Part shown: positions 31,014-41,994 of the stretch, piece after piece | How positions within the stretch are numbered: the first letter of the stretch is position 1 | Layout of the letters: every line of letters starts with the position of its first letter | Assembly: GCA_016271365.2 (NCBI GenBank) | Contig: JADMNL010000028.1 | Coordinates: 54,888,001-54,952,000 of the forward strand | Direction of reading: 5' to 3' | DNA length: 64,000 nucleotides | DNA from: Neoceratodus forsteri | Taxonomy: Eukaryota; Chordata; Ceratodontiformes; Ceratodontidae | Translations under genes and position numbers: made by a program | Notes under the pieces: model-generated | What the model was told of the DNA's origin: nothing | The model's database searches: none | The model's input: only the letters and a program-made list of their open reading frames with translations

Positions 31014-32967
31014 TTATTTTTTTGTTATTTAGGTTTGGTTCCCTGGCACTGCATGCCAGAAGTCAAGGATACCTCCAAACCCACCTAAGCCCCCATTGTT
31101 TTGTCACCGATATGTCAATGGTGGGTCCCCTTCCCTCCTGACTTCTGATCTATAATTTTAGGGAGGGAGCAATAGTATATACATCCTGGCTACCTTAAGT
31201 CTTCACCCTCCCACAGTACACTTGCTCCGTTAAAGTTCAAAGACCTTGTGCACAGCGGTGTGTGCCCGTGGTCGAACCTGCCTTGAAATAATTAAAGTAT
31301 TTGGTGTTTTGCAACTTGGCATTTTCTTAGATTACTGCATCATGCTGTTCTGCACATCTGTTCTTCCTTTCTTTTGTGCACAGCTGTCTCTCCCTCCCAT
31401 GGTCACCTGCTCCATTAAGGCATAGTAGTAGCAACATGGAGCACCTGACAGGGGAGGGCAGACCAGTCTGCACACTGAGGACGCTGTGAGGAAGACAACA
31501 CCCCCTTCCAGATTCTGCACATGCTTCTACCACACTATGCTTCTAGTACCATAAAGAAGTTAGCAAGCTGTGAGACACAGCAATGAAGTTAGCCATAAGG
31601 TGATTCCCCTAAATCTGAACCAGGGGAGCACCACTGAAATGTAACTGGGGTACTAAAGAACCAGGGTTACCTGGAGACACTTTCTTTTTTTTAAACTGCT
31701 TTTCTCCCCCTCTGGTGTTGCATGCTTAGTTCTCTTTTTATTTATTTATTTATTTTTTTATTTATTTAAGAATCAGTTTACAACCTTTGAGCCAGAGGCT
31801 CGTTTCCAAAGGTATTTCGTCACATAAAGATATACATTGTGGTTCGGTTACATAGCAAAGATTTGCAAAACAATAGGCGTTCACCAGAGGTGCCACATCA
31901 CATTGTGGTCAGACAAATACAATTGGGTACAGGGTACATGTAATTGATAACAGGTGTTACACAAGTTGGTATCAAGTGAGCATTCTGGTAGGTAAACACT
32001 GAAACAGCTGGCACTGGCCAGGTTAAACATAGGCATGGTGTACAGGGAAGTGGTGGAGGGGATGGTTAGGTGGAGAGCTGCCCGGGGGGGCATTGTCAAG
32101 AGAAGCAGAGGTGGAGGCTATGTTCAGAGACAGGAGCAGTTACGAGTGCTGAAGATGTGGTTCAGTGTGGTTTTGAACTTGGAGATGGTGATGGCATTGG
32201 TGATGGTGGCAGGGAGAGTTAAACCAGGTTGGGGCTCTATAGCAGAAGGACCTCTGGCCACGGCTGGTTCTAGATCTGGGGACCTTTAGAGTGGTCTTGT
32301 AGGAAGACTGTGTTGCAACAGTGGGAGGGCTCTGGTGGATGGATGCCGTTACCCCAGGGGGGGAGAGCCCGAGTAGGGTTTTTTTGGTGAGGAGACAGGT
32401 TTGGTATTGGAACCGTTCATCCAGGGTAAGCAGGCTAGCATCAACATACAGCTGACAGGTGTGTGTGAGCCTGGGGGCACCAGTAATCAATCTGCATGCT
32501 TTATTCAGGGTTAGGTGAATTTTGTTGAGTGAAGTGGTGTCGGCAGCACCATATACTGGTAGATCATAGTCTACAAGGGACAGCACGGATGATATAACAG
32601 CTAGCCGGAGAGCATTTGGGGGAAGGCAGGTTTTATGGTGGAATAGGATGCCAAGCCGTGTGTTGGTGGCGGATGTTAGGGCGTCGATGTGGTTGTGAAA
32701 TGTGAGGGCTGAATCAAAGGTAACCCCAAGGTATTTGTAGGAGCAGACTTGTTCCAGTGTCTGGTTGGTACTTGGAAGGATATAGAGTGGGTGGTTGCTA
32801 GCTTTGTTTTGGGGGTGGGAAAAAAGCATAGTTTTGGTTTTCTTAAGATTGATGACGAGTCTGCGCTCCTTAAACCAAGCCTCAGCACTGTTGAAAGATT
32901 GCTGTAGGGAGTCCTGTAGGGAGATGGGATTGCGGTGGGTGGCAAAAAGGACAGCGTCGTCTGCATA
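31014..32967 (-). mobile_element. 5'-truncated LINE insertion with 18-bp target duplication and probable 3' transduction
   Basis: The 18-bp word cagcctccacctcaatct occurs at 30996-31013 and 32968-32985 and brackets this segment. On the minus strand the LINE starts abruptly at its RT YADD motif (32967) and runs through the RT C-terminus to a first 3' end with an (AAAT)n-like tail near 31735-31770. A further 720 bp (31735 to 31014), unlike LINE sequence, then end in a second A-rich run next to the left target duplication. The most direct reading is one insertion whose RNA read through its own 3' end. Clade not fixed; L2/Rex1-like by the GAPRLTH and YADDAVLFA words. Confidence 0.75.
32140..32967 (-). 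pseudogene. LINE reverse transcriptase, C-terminal part, intact frame
   Basis: An unusually clean frame of about 275 codons from the inserted 5' end to a stop at 32140. It begins at the catalytic box (RLYADDAVLFATH), then LQQSFNSAEAWFKERRLVIN, KTKTMLFSH, CSYKYLGVTFDSALTFHNHI and the thumb/C-terminal region KACRLITGAPRLTH. In APE-type LINEs this protein nicks the target and copies its RNA there. Only the C-terminal third survives, so it cannot act. The clean frame suggests a young insertion compared with the DIRS copies. The frame-start Met at 32982 lies in target DNA. Confidence 0.82.
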
Positions 32968-32989
32968 CAGCCTCCACCTCAATCTGCTG

Positions 32990-33027
32990 GTCTACCATTT
33001 TAGGGCTAACCAAAATGGTAGACCTGA
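32990..33027. repeat. Near-perfect hairpin in the LINE target DNA
   Basis: ggtctaccattttagg and ccaaaatggtagacc are inverted arms separated by about 5 bases. It lies 5 bp beyond the right target duplication, so the LINE inserted beside it. Confidence 0.75.
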
Positions 33028-33289
33028 TCCTGTCTGCTATTAGCTTCACCTGTCGCTCCACAGTGGATGGTATAAATCCTGTTGTGGATGCCATGGGGGG
33101 CACTCTAAATGTGCATTCAAAACCTCAGCTACTGTAGCTCACCTAGTTGGGTATCTAGGTGCTACGCTACTTTTATGCACTCAAAGGGACAGCAATCTCA
33201 GCTTCACCACACAATCTGCCCAATGTAAAATATTAAGTCTTAGGCATCACAATTCTGTGTGCAAAATCAGCTTCATCAGAAGCAAAACA

Positions 33290-33365
33290 ATTTACAACCA
33301 CCCACAGCTATGGTAAGACACCTCAACCAGTTTTACAGGATGACTGTGTGATCAGAAGGGTGATG
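33290..33365 (-). repeat. Decayed relative of the hammerhead-bearing repeat
   Basis: acacctcaaccagtttta and gactgtgtgatcagaagg align with the left arm at 51016-51056, but core positions are changed (GAAAC reads AAAAC; CTGATGA reads CTGATCA on the minus strand). No longer a plausible ribozyme. The rest of 33100-34180 holds nothing I can name. Confidence 0.55.
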
Positions 33366-34195
33366 GGGCAGTAGTCATGCAAAACCAGTAGAGGTGAGGT
33401 TTCTTACCTGAGTTATAGGCAGTTGTGAATCATTCTGTAACATATAAAACAGATTTTGCACACAGAGTTCTGGTATTTTTCTGCAGTGCTGATCACAAGG
33501 GCGCATCTAAAATTTTTCAAGGAGGTAACTCTTCCCCAAAATGTAAACTATGACCATTTAAAGCTGAGACTAGGTTTAAACAAATCTTTGCTGGACTAAT
33601 GAGGTTGTGGGTGCTACTTGGATACATAGCTGGATCCACTGGTACTGACCACCCCATGTATTTGCTTTCCAGTACCCGCACCTCATTTTGCAGCCTGTTC
33701 TCTCAAGGTCTGTCCCAGCCTACAGACCACTGCTGGAACCGTCAGACTTTTTTCCTTCTAATCCCACCTTTCAAATTTTTTTCAAGTGCTGCTCCAAAGT
33801 ATTAAATATCATAAAACACAGACCAAAATACTGCCTGCTAGAAGCAACATTTAAAGAGCCCTCCACTCTGCTGAGTCACGCGCCAACACAACCAGCCAGT
33901 TGTGAAGTGCATGTAGCTGACTTAAGCAGCAATTAATCAACTGGATCAAACAACTGTTCAGAAAACTGCACCCCCACCCTTTGTATCATGTTGCTGTCTG
34001 GAGCAGCCAGCGTGACACTAGTTTGGGTGCATATTCTGATCAGAACACATTCTCTTCATTCCCAACACTTTTGGTTGTTGTTTTCCCACTGCTACAGCAC
34101 TGGTCCAAGTAAGTATATATACACTGGCAGTTGCACACAGTAAGAGGGGCCTGTGCAAGCTCAACTGTTTAGAACAAGCCCTCCCCAGGCTCCTC

Positions 34196-34501
34196 CATAC
34201 CTCTCAACTGTCCCTGATTTTCAGGGACGTCCCTGAATTTGCCACAAAATATTACTCTGTACCTCCTCACAGTTGTGTTTCCATGGCTAAACAGTGGAAA
34301 TTGTAAGCATAAAATAATGTTAAGCATTAAAGTTACAGACTTGTTTTTCATTAGACAATGCATTTTGCACTAAGCCCCATATTCTACCAGCTGTCTGGGT
34401 GGGTATCTCTACTTTTGAAGATGTGTCCCTGATTTTGGTCTTTGTCCCTGATTTGTTTAAGCCTTGTCCCTGATTCAGGAGGCAAGGGGTTGTGGAGTAT
34501 G
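34196..34501. mobile_element. Small non-autonomous hAT-type transposon
   Basis: 306 bp bounded by inverted ends CATACCTCTCAAC and (reverse complement of the right end) CATACTCCACAAC, with the 8-bp duplication ggctcctc at 34188-34195 and 34502-34509. Length-8 duplications are the hAT signature. The interior repeats tgtccctgatt several times and has no transposase frame. Confidence 0.8.
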
Positions 34502-34989
34502 GGCTCCTCCCATACATGCACCAATACAGTGCCATACACACCACAGGGGGCCCAACCAGGAAATTTGGGGTATCCAGCTGGGCCAGTCTGATTCTGGCTC
34601 AGTCAACATCAATGCAAGGACAATTTCTGGTCTATGAAATGTGTAGCAGTCAGCAGAATGAGCGTGCAGCCAGCTTGCCAGGTGTACATGTGCTGAAAAC
34701 TAAGGAAGGGGCTCTCCAATCAACTCACTGACACTGCAGTGCTAAAAGAGATACAGATGTTCCATCCAGCTCCACAGGATCCCAGCCTGTGAATGGATTT
34801 AAAATAACATCACAGCCAGAGAGGGGAGGGTCAGATCAGGGCAGCAGGGCAGGGGAAAAGAAAGAAATGTATTTATTAGATAAGCAAAGCAAAGCCCTAC
34901 GGCTGTTCCCCACCCCACTTGCTTGCCTTCCTGCCAAGTTTGCTGCTGTCATGGCTGTGTCTGCTCTTTTGTTGTACACTGGGGAGATG

Positions 34990-35098
34990 TGCTGAGGCAC
35001 TCAGACACTCAATGGATGGCATCCTGTCCTTTGAATAAGGTTCTTTATTCAGTGGATAGAATGCCACTGATTCAGTGTCTGAGTCCCTCATTATGCCT
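34990..35098. repeat. Imperfect palindrome, about 105 bp
   Basis: tgaggcactcagacact near 34993 pairs with the agtgtctgagtccctca word near 35077, and ggatggcat with atgccact inside; the centre is ccttNaataaggttctttatt. The neighbouring segments 34510-34985 and 35100-35400 are unassigned. Confidence 0.65.
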
Positions 35099-35649
35099 CC
35101 CTGATGTACAAGTTGACAAAAACACAAAGGACAAGATGCCACTGACTGTGTGCCTCCGTGACAGGGTGGGGAGTGTCCTTAATCACAGTCAAGAGTACAC
35201 AGCAATTACTGTGATGATTATACCACCACTGTGAGGGGGAAGGGGCCTTCTATGCTCAGTTTTGGATCAGTTTTCAAGGAAACTAGGGCTTCCCAGATAG
35301 GGCACCATACCGACACACGGTTGGTACTATGGTAAGCTGGTCCTGATTACAGAGAATATACAGACAATGTAAAGGCATAACAGTGAGGAGACTGCAGTAC
35401 AATAAATGGTAACAAGGAATAAAAACATAACAAAGGTAAACACCGTAATACATTTAAGTTATAACTTTACTCAAGCATGGGTCTGGACAGAAACCCAACT
35501 GAATGATAAAGTCACCATTTGCTGGAGGGAGCACCAGAAATTAGGCACAGTTGCAGGCAGAGTTTGATTTCAGGTAATCCCATAGTGACCTTTTAAAACT
35601 GTGGTGAAAGGTGACACAATGAATATGTCCTAAGACACAGTTCCATAGC

Positions 35650-37440
35650 CTTGGTGAACAGACAGCAAAGGCCCGCTCACTCATCATGATATGGGTTTAG
35701 GAACAAGGAACACAGATGAGTCAGTGGACCTGAGTGGGTATGTCGGGTTGATAGACTTAAGTAGTTCAGCCAAAACTGGTGGGATGACAGTTCTGATGAC
35801 TTTATCAATGAAACAGCCCAAAGCAAAAGGACAATAATTTCCTGGTGACAGTCAGTTTGCTTTGTTATATGAGTCACAATGATGAGTGAGTCAAAGGGCA
35901 GAGAAGGCAAAACGACATGTGTTGTTGTAGACTGGACTTGATGGCATGGGTAAAGGTAAGGAACCAATAACTAAGAGTGGGAAGAAGTATTTCTTTTTGC
36001 CAGGGCAAGGCAGGCCACTGATGTGGGAATGCATTTGGCAGTATAGACCAGGCCCAACTTACTGTTTATTGCCTTGCGCATACTGCAGCGATGCAGGCAG
36101 AGGTCTAGCTGAGGATGAAGGGTGACTCCCAAATGTCTGAAAGAGTCAGCAACTATCACAAGGGACCCATCAGCACTAGTGACATTCAGAGGCTTAGGAC
36201 AATCTCTGATTTTGGACAAAGAGCACAACCTGTGTTTTCCTGAGGTTAAGGACTAACTTGTTGAATAGGAGCCAAGACTGTATTATGCCAAAGTCGGTCT
36301 TATTTTTAGAGTTAATGGCACTTATCTTCTGAAAATGGATTAGGGGCACAAGATTATCAGCATATAGAGTAGCACTGCTATGGGCTGGCACCTGAGGTAA
36401 GTCATCAACAAACAAGGGCAATAAGATGGGGCCAAGAACAGACCCGTATGGGACTCCAGTCTTGACAGGATCAGACTCAGAGAACATCCTATTAAACTTA
36501 ACAAACTGCTACCTTCCCTGTAGGTAGTTTATAAACCAGGTTAAGGCAGCTGCTGACAAGTCAAAGGAACAAAGCTTGAAGCACAGGAGTGTATGGTCTA
36601 CCAGATCAAAAGCATTAGAGAGAGCTACAAAGGTCACTCCAGGTAGCTTGTTATGATCCATAGCAACCCTTACCTCTGAATTGACCATGGCAAGGGCAGT
36701 GGAAACACTATATCCCTTACAGAAGCCATGCTGCTCTGAGGATAGTAGTTCATATCTGTGGTTATAATCTGTCTACTGGGACACTGCTACTTTCTCTTAT
36801 GATTTGCTAACAACAGACAGAACAGCTATGGGTCTATAATTTTCAAGACTTTTTTAGATCACCTTGCTTGAATGCTGGTACAATCCTAGCAATCTTCCAT
36901 AGGTTGGGGATAGACCCAGTAATAAGGTATGGATGACTGGCAGGGTAAGGAATGGGGCACCCAGACAGAGACATTTAGACTCCATATTGTCATGTCCAGC
37001 CCTAGCAAAGGGAGAATGACTGACCAGGAGTCCACAAGTCTCACCTACTGACAGAACTGTGAGATAAAAAAGGTGGGTGACGTGCGGATGCAAGTGGGAA
37101 GATCTCAGGTGGATCCTGTGCATTAGGGTTAGTAAACACGAGGCAAAAAGTCAAAAGGTCAGCAAACTGAGTGTTCATTAGCAATTGTTTGAGTACTGTT
37201 ACTGTTTATACCTCAAATAAACATGTCAACAGTGTGATACTTAGTAGAGACACTGACTACATTTTAATGTTGTGCCAGAAACACCTAGGGTCCCTAGCAG
37301 TGGTCAACATAGCAGATTTACAAAATGCACTCTTTGCTGCATGTCTAGCATTGTAGGCATTTTGGAGACATCTTTATTCACAAAAGTCAGACAAGTCTTG
37401 GGTAGCATTAAACCTCATCCAGCATTTATCACTTGATTTT
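35650..37440 (-). pseudogene. APE-type LINE reverse transcriptase (L2/Rex1-like), broken
   Basis: Minus strand, from the endonuclease-RT linker (NARHAAKSAFCKSAML and ARDPRCFWHNIK, about 37400-37240), via LENYRPIAVLSVVSKS (near 36850), to the core 36487-36194 with KTGVPYGSVLGPILLPLFVD and ATLYADNLVPL. The catalytic YADD box is YADN here. The thumb follows at 36228-35971 (DSFRHLGVTLHPQLDLCLH), then the C-terminus at 35967-35677. Multiple shifts and stops, including one in the palm, make this a fossil. The 3' end may reach about 35460. Confidence 0.8.
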
Positions 37441-37529
37441 GTATATATTTATTTCAGAGGCTTCACCAGAAAAGACATACTGAGCTGAATATCCACTAAT
37501 TTCCAGATGTGTCCTTGGGGAGGGGTAGC

Positions 37530-37551
37530 GAGAGAGAGAGAGAGAGAGAGA
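37530..37551. repeat. (GA)n microsatellite
   Basis: Eleven GA dinucleotides in a row. The surrounding 37440-38460 stretch is A/G-rich and unassigned; it may include another LINE 3' end. Confidence 0.9.
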
Positions 37552-38496
37552 TACATAGTAATTACAGTACATAATAAATAAAAACACAAGGCCAAAAATT
37601 AGTGTATCTGTACCTAGGTGCAGGATATTAACAACCAACAGAATAATCCATCTAGGCAGAAGCACCACAACAACATGCAGTGGGAAGGGAAAGGAATACA
37701 GTGGGCAGGGAGTGGGTTAGAGTTTACAAGGAGGTAACCAGTGGGCAGTGGTTGGAGTAATAGTCAAAAGGGGTGAAGAAAAAGTCAAGGAGTAGGGGAG
37801 CTCAGGTGCAGTTGAAAGAAGGAGTGGCGAAGTCATGGAGAAGACAAGAGAAGGAGTGGAGCAGAGGGAGGTGGCAAAGTGGATAGGGAGGGGGAGGATA
37901 TTCCAGAGTTCAGGGAGGTGGGTGGAGAATGTAGTTTGAGTCAGTGAAATTTGCGTACACAGTACGCTAGTGTGATGTGTTGTAAGGTGCTCAGCACCTC
38001 AGCGTGGGTCAGGTCAGGACTTAGGATGACCAGGAAAGATTGCAGTAAGTCAATTTTGAGGTGGAGGCTACAGATGTTAACATGTGCCACACATGGTCCT
38101 ATAGAGAGGTTGATGAAGGGATGGTGGAAGGCCTGAATTAAGCTCTATGTCTTCAGCAAGCAGCAATAATTTGGAAGGTTTTGGGGTATAAATTCTTCCG
38201 CTTCTAAGAGGCGGCATCATCTTAAGTGGCAGCTCTCTGTGGCTAAGTGTGGAGTCTGAGGGAGCTGTAGGAGTATGGGCCAGAACAATTTTCTTGTTAT
38301 AGTGAGTTACTGAGGATCAAAAATATTGTTTACTTTATTTTCAAGGTAGAATTATTGTGTGTTAGTGTGTTTACTAATGATTAATCTTATTTCTATGGGG
38401 TGTGTAGTTAGAGTGAATGAACAAGAGAAATGTAGCAGAGGATTATATAATTTAATATTGCTAAAAGTCTGAGTTATTGATTCTAAAGGGTAGTTA

Positions 38497-39060
38497 TTGC
38501 AAAGCAACTCTGAATTATGGAGTTGTAGTCAGTATTTTCTTTCTTGTGCTCCACATGTTAGTTATGGGGGCTTGAAAACTGTTTATAGCTGTTTGAGGGG
38601 TGTAGTGTTTCATTTATTATTGATAATATCGGAAGATACTGAACTAAACCCTGGCCCCCGTGCAAACAGTGTACCTATTGCAGAGGAACCAAGGTGGTGG
38701 ATGGAACACAGGTTAAAAATAATGCATTTAAATGTAAGAAGTTTCATCCAAAAAAAACTGAGGTGGCGATAATAATTTTGGAAAATTAACCTGATGTTTT
38801 GATTTTGTCAGAATCCTGGCTAAAACAATCTGCTTCTGATAGTATTTGTCATATATCTGGTTATAGAATAATCATTCTGATAGGAAAGGGTGTAAAAAGG
38901 GGTGGGGGATTTGGTTTTCTTAAAGGATAATTTGCAAGTACTAGAATTGGACAAGAGTAGCTATCCCAATTCTCAGACTAATTGGTTATTGCTAAGACTT
39001 CTCTTAGGTGGTAAGAAATATGTTACATTGGGATGTATTTATAATCCCTGAACAAGTGGG
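38497..39060 (+). pseudogene. LINE ORF2 N-terminus with 2A-like peptide and endonuclease start
   Basis: The frame reads hydrophobic LRGVVFHLLLIISED, then DTELNPGP at 38635-38658, which matches the DxExNPGP motif of 2A ribosome-skipping peptides (Thr where Val/Ile is usual). The endonuclease opens with KIMHLNVRSFIQKK, followed after a one-base shift by PDVLILSESWL, the APE block with the catalytic Glu. Frame shifts at about 38760 and 38925 break it. 2A-like peptides at this position are known in several APE-type LINEs. Confidence 0.75.
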
Positions 39061-39061
39061 T

Positions 39062-39396
39062 TAGAGCCCAAGAGGGTAGCACCTTTCAGAAAATGAGATG
39101 TATAAGAACAAGGGGCACAATTTGAAGATACGGGGGACGTGCTCAGAGGTAATGTGAGAAGTATTTTTATCACAGAGAGGGTTGTGGATTATGGAACAGC
39201 CTTCCTGGAGGAGGTGGAGCTAAAACAGTGGGAATTCAAGAATGCATGGGACAGACATAAGGCAATTTTAGTGGAGGGTAGGAGGAAGTAGGCTGTTGGT
39301 TAACTAGGATCTGCAGCCTATCCATTAGGTAGAGAAATGGGCAGACTAGGTGGGCCAAGCGGTCCTTATCTGCCAACAAATTATATGTTTCTATGG
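39062..39396 (+). mobile_element. CR1 3'-end fragment inserted in the LINE endonuclease
   Basis: Matches the 3' end of the CR1 copy at 48174-48500 word for word in places: aagagggtagcacctttcag, aagaacaaggggcacaattt, aagaatgcatgggacagaca, ggtccttatctgcc and the terminal tatgtttctatg. No protein coding left except a few C-terminal codons. Confidence 0.85.
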
Positions 39397-39980
39397 GCCG
39401 AAGGAATTTTTTGATAATGTTTCATCTTACTCAGGATATTCTGATTTTCTTCTAGTGGGTGATGTCAATTTAAATTGGTTACACTCAGATAAATTAGGCT
39501 TGGAAGTAATGTTGCAGTCCTATGATATGTCTCAAGTGATCTCTGAAACTACTAGATTTAATCATTTGACAGGAAATGATTCTATTTTGGATTGGATAGT
39601 CACAAATCGTATTGATGTTGTTTCTTCTTCTGGAATACTTGCTGAATCCACTAGTGACCACCAGGCCACTTATTGTGTGTTGAACTTCAGGAAGGGAAGG
39701 ATTCTTTTTAAGACCATTCAATCACGTAGCTTTAAGAGTTATGATGTTCAAAGGCCTGAGCATAGTCTTTCCTGAATTGATTGGTCTTTTTTGGAACCTA
39801 TCCCCTATCCTGATTGTGCAACAGATAATTTCTATAGGCAGTTATTGATGGTGCAGGATTCTTGTTTTCTTTTGGGTAAATTAAGAGTTCAAGGGTCTAA
39901 AAATAGGTGGTTTAATAGAGAAATTAAAGAGTGGATTAAAGCAAGAAATCTGCACTTTTTGGACCTAGAACTTCGTTGAA
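39397..39980 (+). pseudogene. LINE endonuclease, C-terminal part
   Basis: Open frame with FLLVGDVNLNWLHSD (APE GDxN block), DSILDWIVTNRIDVV and the catalytic STSDHQATY (SDH). A stop near 39774 is followed by the linker NRWFNREIKEWIKARN. The enzyme nicks target DNA to prime reverse transcription. It continues 38497-39060 across the CR1 insertion. Confidence 0.8.
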
Positions 39981-40039
39981 AATGAGCTTTGCTCAATGGA
40001 ATGCCTCCAGTATTCTATGAATAAAAATGATTTACTACT

Positions 40040-40520
40040 ACTACTCATTCTACTCCTCTTTCCTCTCCTGAAGCTGATCTACAATCTGATTTCAATACAG
40101 TTTGTACTTGGTTTGGTAAAAATCACATGATACTTAATGTTACAAAAACAAAAGTCATGTTGTTTGGCACTTCCTTTAAGATGAGAGAGAATCCCTCCTT
40201 GTTAATTTATAATACTGGAGGGATTGTTGTTGAATCTGTTAATGAAGTTCGATATTTGGGAGTTGTTTTAGATACAGGCCTTACTTTTCTTCAAGGGTTA
40301 AATTTATGCGTAAAAAGGTTAATCAAAAATTGGATTTGTTGTTTAAAATGAAGCAGTATTTTTCCAAAGATACAAGAAAGTCTATTGCAATGGGGATTCT
40401 CTTCCCTCGTTTTGACAATGTTGGTAGTCTTTACCATCAGTTCTCTATTGGAGAGCTAAATAAGCTGCATGTCTCCTACAATAACGTCTATAGATTTGTT
40501 TTGGACTGCCCCCCCTAGAT
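40040..40520 (+). pseudogene. LINE reverse transcriptase, C-terminal remnant
   Basis: SPEADLQSDFNTVCTWFGKN, HMILNVTKTKVMLFGTSFKM and NEVRYLGVVLDTGLTF, then in the next frame MRKKVNQKLDLLFKMKQYFS and KLHVSYNNVYRFVLDCPP. These correspond to the region after the YADD box; the box itself is deleted. Confidence 0.78.
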
Positions 40521-40989
40521 TTCATCATTGTTCAAGGTATTCCAAACTTGGCTGGCTATCATTAAAGAATAGAATTATATTATATTTTGGTTGTCAGGTT
40601 TTTAAATAATTTTTTTTTCAATTCAAAATATCCGTTATCCGATTTGGTGAAAATGTGGTCTCCCACATGTAATCTTCATTCTTGTGATGGTCTAACTCTA
40701 ACCAATATTTCTTTTTGAACTAAGGTCAGAACAAGTTTATTTTCTGTGGCAGCACTGCAATTTTGGAACACATTACCCCTTGTTCGATTATCTGCTTCAT
40801 TATTGCAGTTTAAGGATAATTTAAGATTTACTTGAATTCACTTGAAGTTTGTACAGTACATGTTACACTTAAATTGTTGTTAGTAATGTTTTGTATATTT
40901 GTAGGTCTATTTGTCGGGTCAGATCTGAAAATGGGCTTGTCCCAATGTCCTTCCCTTATAATCGGACTATAAGGAGCTTGGAGAGTGTA

Positions 40990-41400
40990 GCGGAGCATTT
41001 CTGTGGCCACTGAGAGAGGGAGCAGGGGGCAGCACGGAGGGCAGTGGGAAGAGGTGAGCAGGGAGCTTAAAGTAGGAAGATGGAGGCATGGGGTAGGGAG
41101 ACGAGAGCAGTGCGGAGGCCCTGGAGATTGGGAGGGGAGAGTTAGAATAGTAGTTGGGCAGTATAGGGGGTGGAAGGGGAGAAACCAAGAGGGTGGAAAT
41201 GAGGGAGAGTCTGCAGGAGGGAGGAAGGTAAGGAAACAAAAGGGAAAGCAGGGATAGTGAGAACGTTAGCATGATAATTCAGCGGGGGCAAGGGGCAAAT
41301 AGGAAGGAGGGGTTGGGGAGGAGGGGGTAGCACCGAGAGGGAAGTGCGCAACGTGATCCAGAAGAGTAAGGAGCAGGAAGGGGGGCTATGGCAACCGAAA
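40990..41400. repeat. Purine-rich low-complexity stretch
   Basis: Long run of gggag/ggaag words on the + strand. Open frames on either strand here are compositional and not believable as genes. Confidence 0.7.
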
Positions 41401-41518
41401 ATAGAATATTTGCAGTAACAGGATGATAGAAACTCAAAGCACGTTACATAAAACAGTAATAGCTCAATTATGGTCCAATATACACTGGAAATTAGCTGTG
41501 TATGTCCTTCAGTTAAAC

Positions 41519-41851
41519 TCAATTTTTCTGTTCATACGAAAGATGTTTTGTCGTATTCTGATGAAACTCTTCTGATGGCGATTCAGCTGTAAAATTCAGC
41601 TGGGAGCAGTGGTAAATATCCCAGCAATGCCACACGATTTGTTCCAGGAAGCTCTGCAGTGACTCGTGGAAGATTTTTACTTGGGACTCTGTCAGGTACG
41701 ATGGCTTGGAAAAGATGTTAAAGCTTATAAGAACTGAAACTATAAGCAATACTGCAACCATCGTGGCCAGCATTCTGGAGTAAAAGGATCGTCCACTCCA
41801 CAGCATCTTCAGGTCAAACCAATTTCTACTGCAAAACAAGATTAAAAGCAT
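41519..41851 (-). CDS. Candidate host exon: N-terminus of a type II membrane protein
   Basis: A minus-strand frame with no similarity I can see to any mobile element. From ATG 41806 it reads MLWSGRSFYSRMLATMVAVL, with a hydrophobic segment LATMVAVLLIVSVLISF behind basic residues, typical of a signal-anchor. Then come a Cys/Trp-rich stem (QIVWHCWDIYHCSQLNFTAE) and N-glycosylation sequons NFT and NTT. A splice-acceptor-like tcttgttttgcag lies just upstream (exon start about 41828), and a possible weak donor (ttc then gtatga) at 41538/41537; without it the frame stops at 41519. Golgi glycosyltransferases often start this way, but I cannot name the gene. It is the only host-like coding sequence I see. 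Confidence 0.35.
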   Translation of the reverse strand: MLLILFCSRNWFDLKMLWSGRSFYSRMLATMVAVLLIVSVLISFNIFSKPSYLTESQVKIFHESLQSFLEQIVWHCWDIYHCSQLNFTAESPSEEFHQNTTKHLSYEQKN

Positions 41852-41994
41852 GTCATGTACATCTATTTCAAAGTGCTAATAAAGCTCTAACATCTTGTCT
41901 AAATTACCCCCCAATATTACATACAGTATTTGCTTAAAGTGAGAGAACATAGCTGGAGTTAGAAATCCTAGAAGCTAGACAAACTACTTAATTA

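Larger units (their letters stand above)
38470..40980 (+). mobile_element. APE-type LINE with 2A-like motif, internally deleted
   Basis: In order on the + strand: an N-terminal region with a 2A-like peptide, the start of the endonuclease, an inserted CR1 3' end (39062-39396), the rest of the endonuclease, an abrupt jump near 39980-40040, then the RT C-terminus and a 3' tail ending aaaatgggcttgtcccaatg, a typical L2/Rex1-type end. The RT fingers and palm, about 1.2 kb in an intact element, are missing. Confidence 0.75.

Noticed and set aside
33000..33103. Short minus-strand coding-like stretch (STVERQVKLIADRIR)
   Set aside because: About 35 codons in DNA beside the LINE insertion; looks protein-like but too short to assign to a host exon or element.
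39062..39396. Possible unique intron in the LINE endonuclease
   Set aside because: The sequence is a CR1 3' end matching 48.2-48.5 kb, so it is an insertion and not an intron.
40967..41272. Leu/Ser/Pro-rich frames on the minus strand
   Set aside because: Same reason: purine-rich low-complexity sequence on the plus strand.
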